Source of the DNA: Parvularcula sp.
GTDB taxonomy: Bacteria; Pseudomonadota; Alphaproteobacteria; Caulobacterales; Parvularculaceae
Direction of reading: 5' to 3'
Assembly (NCBI GenBank): GCA_002704915.1
Contig: PAIP01000055.1
Span: 1 to 44,430, forward strand
Length of the DNA: 44,430 nucleotides
Shown: positions 16,221 through 23,928 of the stretch, piece after piece
Layout of the letters: the number at the start of each line of letters is the position of its first letter
How positions within the stretch are numbered: the stretch's first letter is position 1
The notes under the pieces: generated by a model
What the model was told of the DNA's origin: nothing
The model's input: the letters and a program-made list of their open reading frames with translations, nothing else
The model's database searches: none
Made by a program: the position numbers and the translations under genes

Positions 16221-17420
16221 TTATTGGAACAGTCCGAGGATGGCGTTGGGTGACGAATTGGCGATGGACAGCGCCTGAATGCCGAGCTGCTGCTGGACCT
16301 GCAGGGATTGCAGGCGAGCCGACGCGGCTTCCAGGTCAGCGTCGGTCAGGGCGCCGATGCCGGTTTTAAGGGCGTCGGTCAGGTTGGAGACGAATTCGTT
16401 CTGAATTTCGATGCGTTTTTGAGCGGAGCCGAATTCAGCGGAAGCGTCGACCGCTTCCTGGATGAGGCCTTCGATAGAGACGAGGGCCGTGGCTGCGCTG
16501 GCGGCGGATGAGACATCGAGCGAGTTCAGGTTGCCGAGGCCGCCGCCGGTCCCGTCGGTGACGTTGACTTCGATGCCGACCGTGCCGCCGGAATTGTTGG
16601 TGATGTCGACTTGGGCGTCGACGCCGCCACCGCCGGCGGTGAAAGCGACGGTCACGCCGGCGATGCCGGCGGCGTCGATCAGGTTGGTAATGCCCTGACC
16701 GACATCGTCATGGTCGTCGCCGGTCTGCACCGTATAGGTGAATTTGCGGCCGTCGATGCGGACTTCGTAAACATCGCCCGCGGTGAAAACCGCCCCGGAA
16801 TCGATGTCGAGCGCGAAAGTATTGGTGTCGGCGACAAGCTGGGCGGCGGAATCGCCGCCGCCATTAACGCCGGTCGTCGTGGCGTCGAGGCCCGCCACAG
16901 CCGCGCCAGCCGTCGTTTCCAGGCTGTAGGCGTCGACTGTGATGAAGCTCGCCGTCACAGTGCCGCCGGAGTCGCGGTCAAGCGACGCCAGGAAGTCCGT
17001 GGACGATGTCCCTTTTAGGAAGTTCAGGCCGTTGAACTGCGCCGCGTCGACGATGGAGTCGATCTGCTCGCGCAACTGGCCGATATCCGTCTGAATTTTC
17101 GTGCGATCGATATTGTCTTCCTGCGCCGCGACGATGAGGCCTTTCATGTCCACAAGAAGCTCGGTGATTTTTTCCGCCGCGCCGCGGGCGACGCCGGCGG
17201 ATGAAGCGCCGAGATTGAGCGACTGCGAAATGGCCTCGAAGCCTTTCACGTCAGACTGCATAACCGTGGAGATCGCGAAGATCGCCGCATTGTCCTTGGC
17301 GTTGGCGACTTTTTTACCGGTCGAGATCTGTTCCTGAACCATGGAGAGGCCTTTATTGACCGTACGCAGGTTCTGCAGCGCGATCATCGCGGACGTGTTG
17401 GTAAGGAGGCTGTTAGTCAT
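16221..17420 (-). CDS. Flagellin (copy 1)
   Basis: A 399-residue flagellin. The N-terminal D0/D1 helices begin MTNSLLTNTSAMIALQNLR and the C-terminal D0 ends QVQQQLGIQALSIANSSPN. The middle has a surface domain with AGDVYEVRIDGRKFTY and a Gly/Asp/Val-rich part, low in aromatic residues. The start at 17420 matches copy 2. Upstream in-frame ATGs at 17426 and 17447 are less likely, as GGAG is nine bases before 17420. The two copies share nearly all of the first 150 and last 90 residues, so they are tandem duplicates. The stop codon lies in a hairpin loop (16211-16235). Confidence 0.97.
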   Translation of the reverse strand: MTNSLLTNTSAMIALQNLRTVNKGLSMVQEQISTGKKVANAKDNAAIFAISTVMQSDVKGFEAISQSLNLGASSAGVARGAAEKITELLVDMKGLIVAAQEDNIDRTKIQTDIGQLREQIDSIVDAAQFNGLNFLKGTSSTDFLASLDRDSGGTVTASFITVDAYSLETTAGAAVAGLDATTTGVNGGGDSAAQLVADTNTFALDIDSGAVFTAGDVYEVRIDGRKFTYTVQTGDDHDDVGQGITNLIDAAGIAGVTVAFTAGGGGVDAQVDITNNSGGTVGIEVNVTDGTGGGLGNLNSLDVSSAASAATALVSIEGLIQEAVDASAEFGSAQKRIEIQNEFVSNLTDALKTGIGALTDADLEAASARLQSLQVQQQLGIQALSIANSSPNAILGLFQ

Positions 17421-17427
17421 TTTCATC

Positions 17428-17444
17428 GACTCCGAGTTGGATCG
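17428..17444 (-). promoter_or_regulatory. Flagellin 1 leader box next to the ribosome site
   Basis: The leader reads CGATCCAACTCGGAGTC on the minus strand, just before the start codon. Flagellin 2 has CGATCCAACAGGAGTC at the matching place. Outside this box and the GGAGT ribosome site the two leaders differ, so the shared CGATCCAAC may be a regulator contact, for example for FlbT. The binding itself is inference. Confidence 0.5.
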
Positions 17445-17587
17445 CAAAAAACAAATTCAAGCTTTAAATATCCGGTTAGGGATAATAAGCTCTTAACAGC
17501 CCGGCTTTTTTGGCCCCGGTCTCATTTGCCGGCGCCCGCATCCGGCGCGATCGGTCCCGAAGTCGGTTTCAAACCTCCGTTTTCAGA

Positions 17588-17625
17588 TAAAAAAATCCCG
17601 CGAAGACCGGAGGGTCTCCGCGGGA
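17588..17625 (-). terminator. Terminator after flagellin 2
   Basis: On the minus strand TCCCGCG and CGCGGGA close a stem continued by AGACC/GGTCT around a CTCC loop, followed by TTTTTTT. It isolates the flagellin 2 transcript from flagellin 1. An extra hairpin, CAGTTCG/CGAACTG (17631-17649), lies between the stop codon and the terminator. Confidence 0.95.
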
Positions 17626-17655
17626 ATAGTCAGTTCGATGAACGAACTGTTCCGA

Positions 17656-18855
17656 TTAACGGAACAGGCCGAGGATCGAGTTCGGCGCGGCGTTCGCGAT
17701 CGACAACGCCTGGATGCCGAGCTGCTGCTGGACCTGCAGGGACTGCAGGCGGGCCGAAGCGGCTTCCAGGTCGGCGTCGGTCAGGGCGCCGATACCGGTT
17801 TTCAGCGAGTCCGTCAGGCTGGTGACGAAATCGTTCTGAATTTCGATACGCTTCTGAGCGGAACCGAATTCAGCCGATGCGTCCACAGCTTCCTGAATGA
17901 GGCCTTCGATCTTGACCAGCGCGTCAGCGGCGCCGGATGCGGTCGAAACGTCAAGGCCGGCCAGGTTGCCGAGGCCGCCGCCCGTGCCGTCCGTGACAGT
18001 CACTTCGAATGCGACAGCGCCGCCAGTGGTGTTGGCGATATCGAGCTGACCGTCGGTCGTGCCGTCGCCGGCCGTCCAGGTCGCGGCAATGCCGGAGATG
18101 CCGGCGGCGTCGAGCATGTTTTTGAACGCCTGACCGATATCCGTTTCGTCATCGCCAGTTTCAACCGCATAGGTGAATTTGCGGCCGTCGATGCGAAGCT
18201 CCCAGACGTCGCCAGCAGTTTGCGTGTCTGTGCCTTCGAGATCGAGAGCGAAGGTGTTGCCAGTGGCGACAAGAGCCGCAGCGGAGTCGCGGTTCGTGTT
18301 GACGCCCGTGGTTGTGGTGGCAAGGCCCTGAACCGCAGCGCCAGCCGTCGTTTCGAGGCTGTAAGCGTCAACCGAGATCGAGCTCGCGGTGACGTTGCCG
18401 CCGGAGTCGCGGTCAAGCGACGCCAGGAAGTCGGTGGAGGTCGCGCCTTTGAGGAAGTTCAGGCCGTTGAACTGCGCCGCATCGACGATCGAGTCGATCT
18501 GGTCGCGCAGGTTGCCGATATCCGTCTGGATTTTCGTGCGGTCAACGTTGTCTTCCTGAGCCGCCACGATGAGACCTTTCATCTCGGTGAGCAGCTCGGA
18601 CACTTTTTCAGCCGCGCCACGGGCAACGCCGACAGCGGCGGAACCGAGGTTGAGCGACTGATTGATGGATTCAAAGCCTTTAACGTCCGACTGCATAACC
18701 GTCGAAATCGCGAAGATCGCCGCGTTGTCCTTGGCGGTTGAGACTTTTTTACCGGTTGAGATCTGCTCCTGAACCATGTTCAGGCCTTTGTTGACCTGAC
18801 GCAGGTTTTGAAGCGCGATCATTGCAGACGTGTTGGTGAGAAGGCTGTTAGTCAT
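17656..18855 (-). CDS. Flagellin (copy 2)
   Basis: A 399-residue flagellin, paralogue of the gene just downstream and the same length. D0/D1 ends are near-identical to copy 1. The central domain keeps AGDVWELRIDGRKFTY but diverges in between, with Thr-rich stretches. GGAGT lies seven bases upstream of ATG 18855. A weak sigma-54-like site may lie at 18959-18974 (TGGC, then GC at the right GG-N10-GC spacing, but lacking the usual TTGC). The stop lies in the loop of CTGTTCCG/CGGAACAG (17647-17667). Differential use of the two filaments is possible. Confidence 0.97.
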   Translation of the reverse strand: MTNSLLTNTSAMIALQNLRQVNKGLNMVQEQISTGKKVSTAKDNAAIFAISTVMQSDVKGFESINQSLNLGSAAVGVARGAAEKVSELLTEMKGLIVAAQEDNVDRTKIQTDIGNLRDQIDSIVDAAQFNGLNFLKGATSTDFLASLDRDSGGNVTASSISVDAYSLETTAGAAVQGLATTTTGVNTNRDSAAALVATGNTFALDLEGTDTQTAGDVWELRIDGRKFTYAVETGDDETDIGQAFKNMLDAAGISGIAATWTAGDGTTDGQLDIANTTGGAVAFEVTVTDGTGGGLGNLAGLDVSTASGAADALVKIEGLIQEAVDASAEFGSAQKRIEIQNDFVTSLTDSLKTGIGALTDADLEAASARLQSLQVQQQLGIQALSIANAAPNSILGLFR

Positions 18856-18860
18856 GATGA

Positions 18861-18888
18861 GACTCCTGTTGGATCGTTATTTTTAACG
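18861..18888 (-). promoter_or_regulatory. Flagellin 2 leader: shared box plus hairpin
   Basis: The minus-strand leader has CGTTA-AAAA-TAACG (18875-18888), a 5-bp hairpin. It runs straight into the CGATCCAAC box and the GGAGT ribosome site. Flagellin 1 shares the box but not the hairpin. The arrangement suits a translational control element, as known for Caulobacter flagellin leaders under FlbT. Confidence 0.45.
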
Positions 18889-19072
18889 GTCCGACCTCGC
18901 AAAGGAGTTGTCGGGAGCCCCGCAAGTTGGATTTTTGCAGGATTTTAAGAGCCCTTTTGGCTCGCGGCAGGCCATTTAAGCATGTCCGCAGCAACCACGC
19001 GGTTGCATCGGATCACACTACAACCCGCAAGATAATAAGATTTTAAGAAGTGTGGTTATTGGAAAGTTAATT

Positions 19073-19456
19073 TCACGCTTTGGCGACGATGGTCGAGGCG
19101 CCGGGATTGCGCAACGCTGCGCCATCGCGCGCATAGGCGCCGGTATTGTGTTCGGCTTCGCGAATCTTTTTGAGACGCGCGCGCGCCTCTCTGACGCCTT
19201 GGGCCGTCGCTTTCAGGATAGATGCGTTTTCTTCCGCTTTCAGGCGCACGGCCTCAAGCTCCGCGATAATCTGTTCGCCGAGTTCCGAGGCCTCAAGCGC
19301 GCTTGCGGTTTCCTCGAATTCTGCGAGGAGGGATTCTTTTTGGGCCGTCAGGGCCGCCACCTGATCGAAGGCGCGCTTGCCGATAGCGATGCTTTCGGAC
19401 TCGGTGACGGTCTTCAGCTTTGCGATGATCGCCTTAATCTTATCGAGCGGTTTCAC
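19073..19456 (-). CDS. FlgN-like flagellar chaperone
   Basis: A 127-residue helical protein with an FlgN-like plan. A long helix with AFDQVAALTAQKESLLAEFEE is followed by a second helix of coiled-coil character and a C-terminal YARDGA motif close to the Tyr-x-x-Asp-Gly seen in FlgN proteins. FlgN is the export chaperone of the hook-filament junction proteins FlgK and FlgL, which are not in this window. It starts with GTG overlapping the flgJ stop by four bases (GTGA), so it is coupled to the rod protein. Confidence 0.72.
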   Translation of the reverse strand: MKPLDKIKAIIAKLKTVTESESIAIGKRAFDQVAALTAQKESLLAEFEETASALEASELGEQIIAELEAVRLKAEENASILKATAQGVREARARLKKIREAEHNTGAYARDGAALRNPGASTIVAKA

Positions 19457-19758
19457 GATAAATCGTCCTTAAGCTGGCGGTACATCTGGTCTGCGAGACC
19501 GAAGCCGCCTTTTTTGGCGAGCTCATCCGCATAGGTTTCAACAAGCATTGAGGAAAAGGCCTCTCCGCCATAGCCGCTGTCGCCGGCGATGGCCTTGTCT
19601 AACCCGGCATGAGTCAGCATTTCTTTAATGAAAACGGCTTCAAATTCCCGCGCGGTTTCGCGCAGCGCCTTTTCTTTTTCGCTTGCCGCCTCACCAGCGT
19701 CGCGCACTTGATCGGCGGTTTTCGCGTTGACAATGAGGCTCATGGCTGCGGCGTTCAT
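19453..19758 (-). CDS. flgJ: Rod-binding protein FlgJ, muramidase-free form
   Basis: A 101-residue protein equal to the N-terminal rod-capping domain of FlgJ. The motifs are AREFEAVFIKEMLTHAGL and GYGGEAFSSMLVETYADELAKKGGFGLADQMY. The C-terminal glucosaminidase domain of enterobacterial FlgJ is absent, as usual in Alphaproteobacteria, so a separate peptidoglycan hydrolase must open the wall. The start at 19758 has GGAG six bases upstream. A possible start at 19743 would lose five residues. Confidence 0.9.
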   Translation of the reverse strand: MNAAAMSLIVNAKTADQVRDAGEAASEKEKALRETAREFEAVFIKEMLTHAGLDKAIAGDSGYGGEAFSSMLVETYADELAKKGGFGLADQMYRQLKDDLS

Positions 19759-19802
19759 GGCGCGCTCCGGAGTAGGAAAAATTTTAGTCAATCTAGGCGG
19801 CG

Positions 19803-19820
19803 TAACTAAAAAATAAGTTA
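19803..19820. promoter_or_regulatory. Inverted repeat in the divergent flgJ / fliK promoter gap
   Basis: TAACT and AGTTA flank an eight-base A/T-rich spacer in the 81-base gap between divergent flgJ and fliK. It lies 19 bases before the fliK ATG and could be an operator or an overlapping -10 region. No promoter consensus is clear. Confidence 0.3.
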
Positions 19821-19839
19821 TCAAACGTAGAAAAGCTGT

Positions 19840-21330
19840 ATGGAAAACACGCAGCTTTCTTTGTTAACAGCGCTCTTTGGCGGCAAGGCGCCGGGCGCCG
19901 GGCTCGCCGCCGCCCAAACCTTCGCCAAGGGCGGTGACGCGCAAAAAGATCCGCAAGGCTTCTTCGCTTTTCTGGAAGGACTGGTGAGCCAGTCCGGTAA
20001 AACAGATGAAGGCATTGTTAACGTATCGCCAGAGGCGGCGGGACCACGCTCTTTCCACGGACTGAATTCTGAAAAACTGCAGGAGCTTCTGGGCGATTCC
20101 GGCCCGCAAATCGACAACCCGGAAGTGATCGTCCAGCCGATTGATGCGGGGCCGTTTGATGCGCCCCTGTCCGCGCCCGAGGCGCTCGGCGTCGCCGCTC
20201 CGGAAAACAGCGTCATCGCCCTGCCGGAAAGCGCTGCTCCTGAAGCGGCGTCCGCGCTGTCGCAGCCGACTGCGGCCCAAAAAGGTCCTGGGATTGCCGC
20301 GCCTTTGGTCCCCGCCAAGGCCCCGGCGTCAACGACGGCGGGCGCTCAGCTTGGCGCAACCACGTCGAACATTACGAAACCGCTCGGCGTCGGCCCTGCC
20401 GCACCCGAGCAACCAACGACAAGGACTGCGCCCGCTTCGGCGGTAGATGCGCCAGGAATTATCCATCCGCTGGAGGAGGCGCCGGGCGAGCCGGCGCCCC
20501 TGGTTCGGACGGCCCAGCCGGCCAATGGCGGACAACAAGGCGGGGCCGCAACTGTGACCGCGACGGTGACGGCGGCCCAGCCCGCCGCCAGTCAGGCTGC
20601 TTCGCCTGCTGTCGCCGCAGAGACTCAAACCGCAGCCGATGGCGAAACCACGTCACTCGATAGTGTCGAACAGGATATGCTCCCGGAGACGGGCAGGCGG
20701 GATGGCGAGACGCTTTTGGACGATGCGCCATTAACGCGCGGGCCCCTCAAGATGACGGGACAGGCGAGCGCGCCGACCGCGAACGCCGTCGCAGCGATCG
20801 CCGAGCATGCAGCACCGGAAGCGTTGGCCCATTCGGCCTTGACCCGTGACGAAGCGGCGAGCGCCGCAGAGGTCGAACGCATTGCGACGACGCGCCATGA
20901 GGCGGCCGTTCAGGCGGGCGAACGCAACGCCCATCTCAATCCAATTCGCGATCAGATTGTCGCCGCCGTAGCCGCGCGACCCGGCGAGGCGCGCCTTGAA
21001 GTGCGTCTCGATCCGCCGGAACTCGGCCGGGTCATGATCGGTTTCGAAGGTGACGGCGCCGATCTTGTGCGCGCCGTGATCACCGCCGACTCGCCGGAAA
21101 CGCTCGACCTCATGCGCCGCAACGCCGATGTCTTTCAACGTGCGCTCGAACAACAGGGCTTTTCCAATCTCGATCTTCAATTCGCCGATAGCGGCGCCCG
21201 CGATAATGCCGGCGAAGACGCCGGCGAAACACAGCGGTATTTCTCGTTGAACGAGGAAGACGCCGCAATGACAACTTCGCCCGAAGATACTGGCGGCCTC
21301 ATCAATGGCCGTCTTGACCGCCGGCTTTAA
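19840..21330 (+). CDS. fliK: Flagellar hook-length control protein FliK
   Basis: FliK, 496 residues, is the secreted molecular ruler that measures the hook and triggers the FlhB switch. Residues 1-370 are an Ala/Pro/Thr-rich, low-complexity ruler. The conserved C-terminal domain (about 375-450) carries RPGEARLEVRLDPPELGRV and the helix LDLMRRNADVFQRALEQQGF. A poor ribosome site precedes the ATG. It is first in a two-gene rightward operon with flgD. Confidence 0.92.
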   Translation: MENTQLSLLTALFGGKAPGAGLAAAQTFAKGGDAQKDPQGFFAFLEGLVSQSGKTDEGIVNVSPEAAGPRSFHGLNSEKLQELLGDSGPQIDNPEVIVQPIDAGPFDAPLSAPEALGVAAPENSVIALPESAAPEAASALSQPTAAQKGPGIAAPLVPAKAPASTTAGAQLGATTSNITKPLGVGPAAPEQPTTRTAPASAVDAPGIIHPLEEAPGEPAPLVRTAQPANGGQQGGAATVTATVTAAQPAASQAASPAVAAETQTAADGETTSLDSVEQDMLPETGRRDGETLLDDAPLTRGPLKMTGQASAPTANAVAAIAEHAAPEALAHSALTRDEAASAAEVERIATTRHEAAVQAGERNAHLNPIRDQIVAAVAARPGEARLEVRLDPPELGRVMIGFEGDGADLVRAVITADSPETLDLMRRNADVFQRALEQQGFSNLDLQFADSGARDNAGEDAGETQRYFSLNEEDAAMTTSPEDTGGLINGRLDRRL

Positions 21331-21341
21331 GGAGACCTCTC

Positions 21342-22037
21342 ATGCAGGCGCAATCCCCGACCGCTTCACCGACTCAGCCAACGACGACGCAAAGCCAATC
21401 GGCTGCATCGAGGCCCGCCGCCAGCGAGCAAGGTAATGACGCGCTTGAATCGGTCGACTTTCAGAACTTCCTGACTCTGCTGACGGCGCAATTACGCAAT
21501 CAGGACCCGTTGAATCCGTCCGACTCGACAGAGTTTGTGGCGCAGCTCGCTCAGTTCACTTCTGTGGAGCAGCTCGTCAATGTCAACAACAAGATCGACA
21601 AGCTGGCCTCGGCGCTTGTCGCCGAAGGCATCGATAAATATTCAAGCTGGATTGGCAAGCAGGCGGAAGTCGGATCGTCGCCCGCTTATTTTGATGGCGC
21701 CTCGCCGGTTAGCTATCGAATCTCGGGCAATGGCGACGCCGTCGCGGCGCAAACGGTCATAACGAATTCGAACGGCGTGGAAGTCGCGCGTTTTCCTTCG
21801 CTTAACGGCCCCGTCATCCAGACATGGGACGGCATGGTGGACGGCGAGCCGGCCCCCCAGGGCGTCTATGCGGTGACGGCGGTTTACTATGGCAGCGACG
21901 GCAATGTCCTCGACAAGGAGATCGCCAACACCTTCGGAACCGTGCAGGCGGTGCGTCTCGATGGCGACGCCCCCTATCTTGTCCTGAATGGCGGGGTTGA
22001 ACTGACCCCCGACCAGGTGACGGGGCTCGGCCAGTAA
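21342..22037 (+). CDS. flgD: Hook-capping protein FlgD
   Basis: FlgD, 231 residues, is the scaffold at the tip of the growing hook. The conserved N-terminal block FQNFLTLLTAQLRNQDPLNP then SDSTEFVAQLAQFTSVEQLV is clear. After it come the Ig/FnIII-like beta domain with TWDGMVDGEPAPQGVYAVTA and a Tudor-like end. GGAG lies seven bases before the ATG, 11 bases after fliK. The hook protein FlgE that it polymerises is not in the window. Confidence 0.96.
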   Translation: MQAQSPTASPTQPTTTQSQSAASRPAASEQGNDALESVDFQNFLTLLTAQLRNQDPLNPSDSTEFVAQLAQFTSVEQLVNVNNKIDKLASALVAEGIDKYSSWIGKQAEVGSSPAYFDGASPVSYRISGNGDAVAAQTVITNSNGVEVARFPSLNGPVIQTWDGMVDGEPAPQGVYAVTAVYYGSDGNVLDKEIANTFGTVQAVRLDGDAPYLVLNGGVELTPDQVTGLGQ

Positions 22038-22064
22038 CAGACTGACGACATTTGAAATTGTCAT

Positions 22065-22096
22065 AAAAAACGCCGCTCATGGAGCGGCGTTTTTTT
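22065..22096. terminator. Bidirectional terminator between flgD and the second fliL
   Basis: AAAAAACGCCGCT, a four-base loop and AGCGGCGTTTTTTT form a strong stem with A-tract and T-tract on opposite sides. It can therefore end both the rightward fliK-flgD transcript and the leftward motA-to-fliL operon, whose last gene stops at 22133. Confidence 0.93.
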
Positions 22097-22132
22097 GCGC
22101 CCCGCTTTCCGGGGCTAAAGGTGCGGGCGTTT

Positions 22133-22648
22133 TCAGTAACTCTGAATGCCCAGATCGAGGATGAGGACATCCAGCGCCGCATCGCCCATGATCTCCCGGC
22201 TGGTTTCGAGGAGGGCTGCTTTCATATATTGCATCTTTTCGACATCTTCGAGCATTTGCGGCAGCATATCTTCCCCGGCCAGTCCAAGCAGGCGCGTTAG
22301 AATTGCGTCGCGCAGGCGCGGTTCAAGCGAATAGGCGCCTTCGTTCAGTGAATTGTCCACCATGATGTTAATGTCGAGAATGACCATGGATTTCGGTTTG
22401 CCGCGCTGGACGACAGGAATGACGAACTGGCGGCTGAATTTCATATAGGTGACGCCGCCGACATCCTCTTCGGCGCCATGACCGCCGCCTTTTTTCTTCT
22501 TGTCTTTGCCGTGTCCGTCTTCGGATTCCTCGTGAGATGCTTCCTTGTCGCCTCCTTTCGACATCATGGATTTGGCGAAAAAGCCGCCGCCGCCGCCGAG
22601 AGCGCCGGCGACAACAATGATGATGACAGGGAGCAGTTTCTGAAGCAT
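22133..22648 (-). CDS. FliL family basal-body protein (second copy)
   Basis: A 171-residue FliL-family protein. One N-terminal membrane helix (about 6-24) is followed by a His/Asp/Glu/Lys-rich periplasmic linker (31-62, with KKKKGGGHG). A FliL-type domain follows, with FSRQFVIPVVQ, MVILDINIMVD and LEPRLRDAILTRLL. It lies last in the motA-TPR-flgF-flgG-flgA-flgH operon, 13 bases after flgH. A longer FliL is encoded at 29981. Known FliL rings surround the stator, so two copies may serve two rings or two stator types. Confidence 0.88.
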   Translation of the reverse strand: MLQKLLPVIIIVVAGALGGGGGFFAKSMMSKGGDKEASHEESEDGHGKDKKKKGGGHGAEEDVGGVTYMKFSRQFVIPVVQRGKPKSMVILDINIMVDNSLNEGAYSLEPRLRDAILTRLLGLAGEDMLPQMLEDVEKMQYMKAALLETSREIMGDAALDVLILDLGIQSY

Positions 22649-22661
22649 CGAAGGCCTCCGT

Positions 22662-23423
22662 CTAGAAAGGCGAGATCATGTCGATGATCTGCTGGCCATA
22701 GCGCGCGCGCTGCATATCGGAAATCTGTCCGCGCCCGCCGTAAGAGATGCGCGCATCGGCGATCTTGTCATAGGTGATCGTGTTGTTGCGCGCGATGTCT
22801 TCGGGACGGATGATGCCGGCCACCAGCAATTCCCGCAATTCGTAATTCACGCGGATCTCCTGACTGCCAGTGATCGCAAGATGCCCGTTCGGCAGCTCGT
22901 TGATAACCGTGGCCGCGACGCGCAGGGTGATTTTTTCCTCGCGCTTGATCTGGCCGTCGCCGGTTGAGTTCGTCGTCGAGCTTGTTCCGATAGCGGGGTT
23001 GAGGCTCGCCCCTCTCGGCAGAATATCTTCCGCAAGCGAGTTCAGTCCGAAAAAGTTCGATACGGCCATATCGTCATCGGATGAGCGCGAGCGCGTTGTA
23101 GAATTCTTGATTTCCGCTTCCTCGTCGATTTCGATCACGACCGTGACAATATCGCCGGCGGACCGCGCGCGGCGGTCGCCGAAGAGCGAGGAGGGCCCCT
23201 GGCGCCACAGGGACGCTGTCGTCACTTTCGCCTCGGTCGGATGCACCGCCTTGGGCGGCACATCGTAACGGCGCGGGTCCGGCGCCGGCATGGGATTGCG
23301 CATGTCGCCCACCGGCGAAATCGATGGCGGGTTAAACATGTGGTCCGTGCGCGACGCGCAGGCGCCCAGTGTCAGAAGGGGGGCCAGCATAGGAACGGTG
23401 AGGAGGAGCAGTTTCTTGTTCAT
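22662..23423 (-). CDS. flgH: L-ring lipoprotein FlgH
   Basis: FlgH, 253 residues, forms the outer-membrane L ring around the rod. It has a lipoprotein signal with lipobox TLGAC (Cys near residue 22). The conserved blocks are LFGDRRARSAGDIVTVVIEI, the Gly/Thr/Asn-rich middle, KREEKITLRVAATV and LPNGHLAITGSQEIRVN, and the C-terminus GGRGQISDMQRARYGQQ. The start overlaps the flgA end. The P-ring gene flgI, often next to it, is absent from this operon. Confidence 0.97.
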   Translation of the reverse strand: MNKKLLLLTVPMLAPLLTLGACASRTDHMFNPPSISPVGDMRNPMPAPDPRRYDVPPKAVHPTEAKVTTASLWRQGPSSLFGDRRARSAGDIVTVVIEIDEEAEIKNSTTRSRSSDDDMAVSNFFGLNSLAEDILPRGASLNPAIGTSSTTNSTGDGQIKREEKITLRVAATVINELPNGHLAITGSQEIRVNYELRELLVAGIIRPEDIARNNTITYDKIADARISYGGRGQISDMQRARYGQQIIDMISPF

Positions 23424-23923
23424 TGGGTAACCGCCTTGTTCGGCCCTGTGATCACGGCCGTGAGAATGATTTTGGAATTGAGGTTCATGACGCGCACGGT
23501 CTCGCCGACTGCGCCTGCATCGAGGGCGCGGCCTTCGGTTGTGATCATCAGGGGCCCGCGCACAAATTCGAGCTGGACGATTGCGTTGCGCGCAACCACC
23601 GTCGGCGCGCCCACATCGTTAAGCGACAAAATCTTGTCTTTGTAGACAGAGCGTTTCAGCTCCATGCCGACGAAAAGGTCGAGCGCCGACGCGTCGCCTT
23701 CCTCGACGAAGAGATCGGAAGAATGCAGCACTGTGCCGGCGCGCAAGTTTTGCGATGCTTTCACCACTGCGCGGTTTTTCTTCACCGGCATGACCGATGT
23801 GGTCGAAAGCTCCTCGCCCGCAGGCGCCGGCGCTTTCGGCGAAACCGCAGCCATCTTTTCCTGCGCTCCGGCCGGTCCGGCGATCAGGGCGAAGATGGCG
23901 AAAAGGGAGAGAAGACGTGTCAT
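23420..23923 (-). CDS. flgA: P-ring assembly chaperone FlgA
   Basis: FlgA, 167 residues, is a periplasmic chaperone for P-ring (FlgI) assembly. It has a cleavable signal ending AGPAGAQ, a Pro/Ala-rich spacer, then the SAF/FlgA domain. That domain contains ASQNLRAGTVLHSSDLF, the hinge VGMELKRSVYKDKIL, and VRVMNLNSKIILTAVITGP at the end. It is shorter than enterobacterial FlgA, as in many Alphaproteobacteria. It overlaps flgH by 4 bases and follows flgG by 5. Confidence 0.93.
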   Translation of the reverse strand: MTRLLSLFAIFALIAGPAGAQEKMAAVSPKAPAPAGEELSTTSVMPVKKNRAVVKASQNLRAGTVLHSSDLFVEEGDASALDLFVGMELKRSVYKDKILSLNDVGAPTVVARNAIVQLEFVRGPLMITTEGRALDAGAVGETVRVMNLNSKIILTAVITGPNKAVTQ

Positions 23924-23928
23924 AAAAC

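Noticed and set aside
18959-18974. Sigma-54 promoter for flagellin 2
   Set aside because: GG-N10-GC spacing is right and TGGC is present, but the -12 TTGC is replaced by AGCC; too weak to list as a feature.
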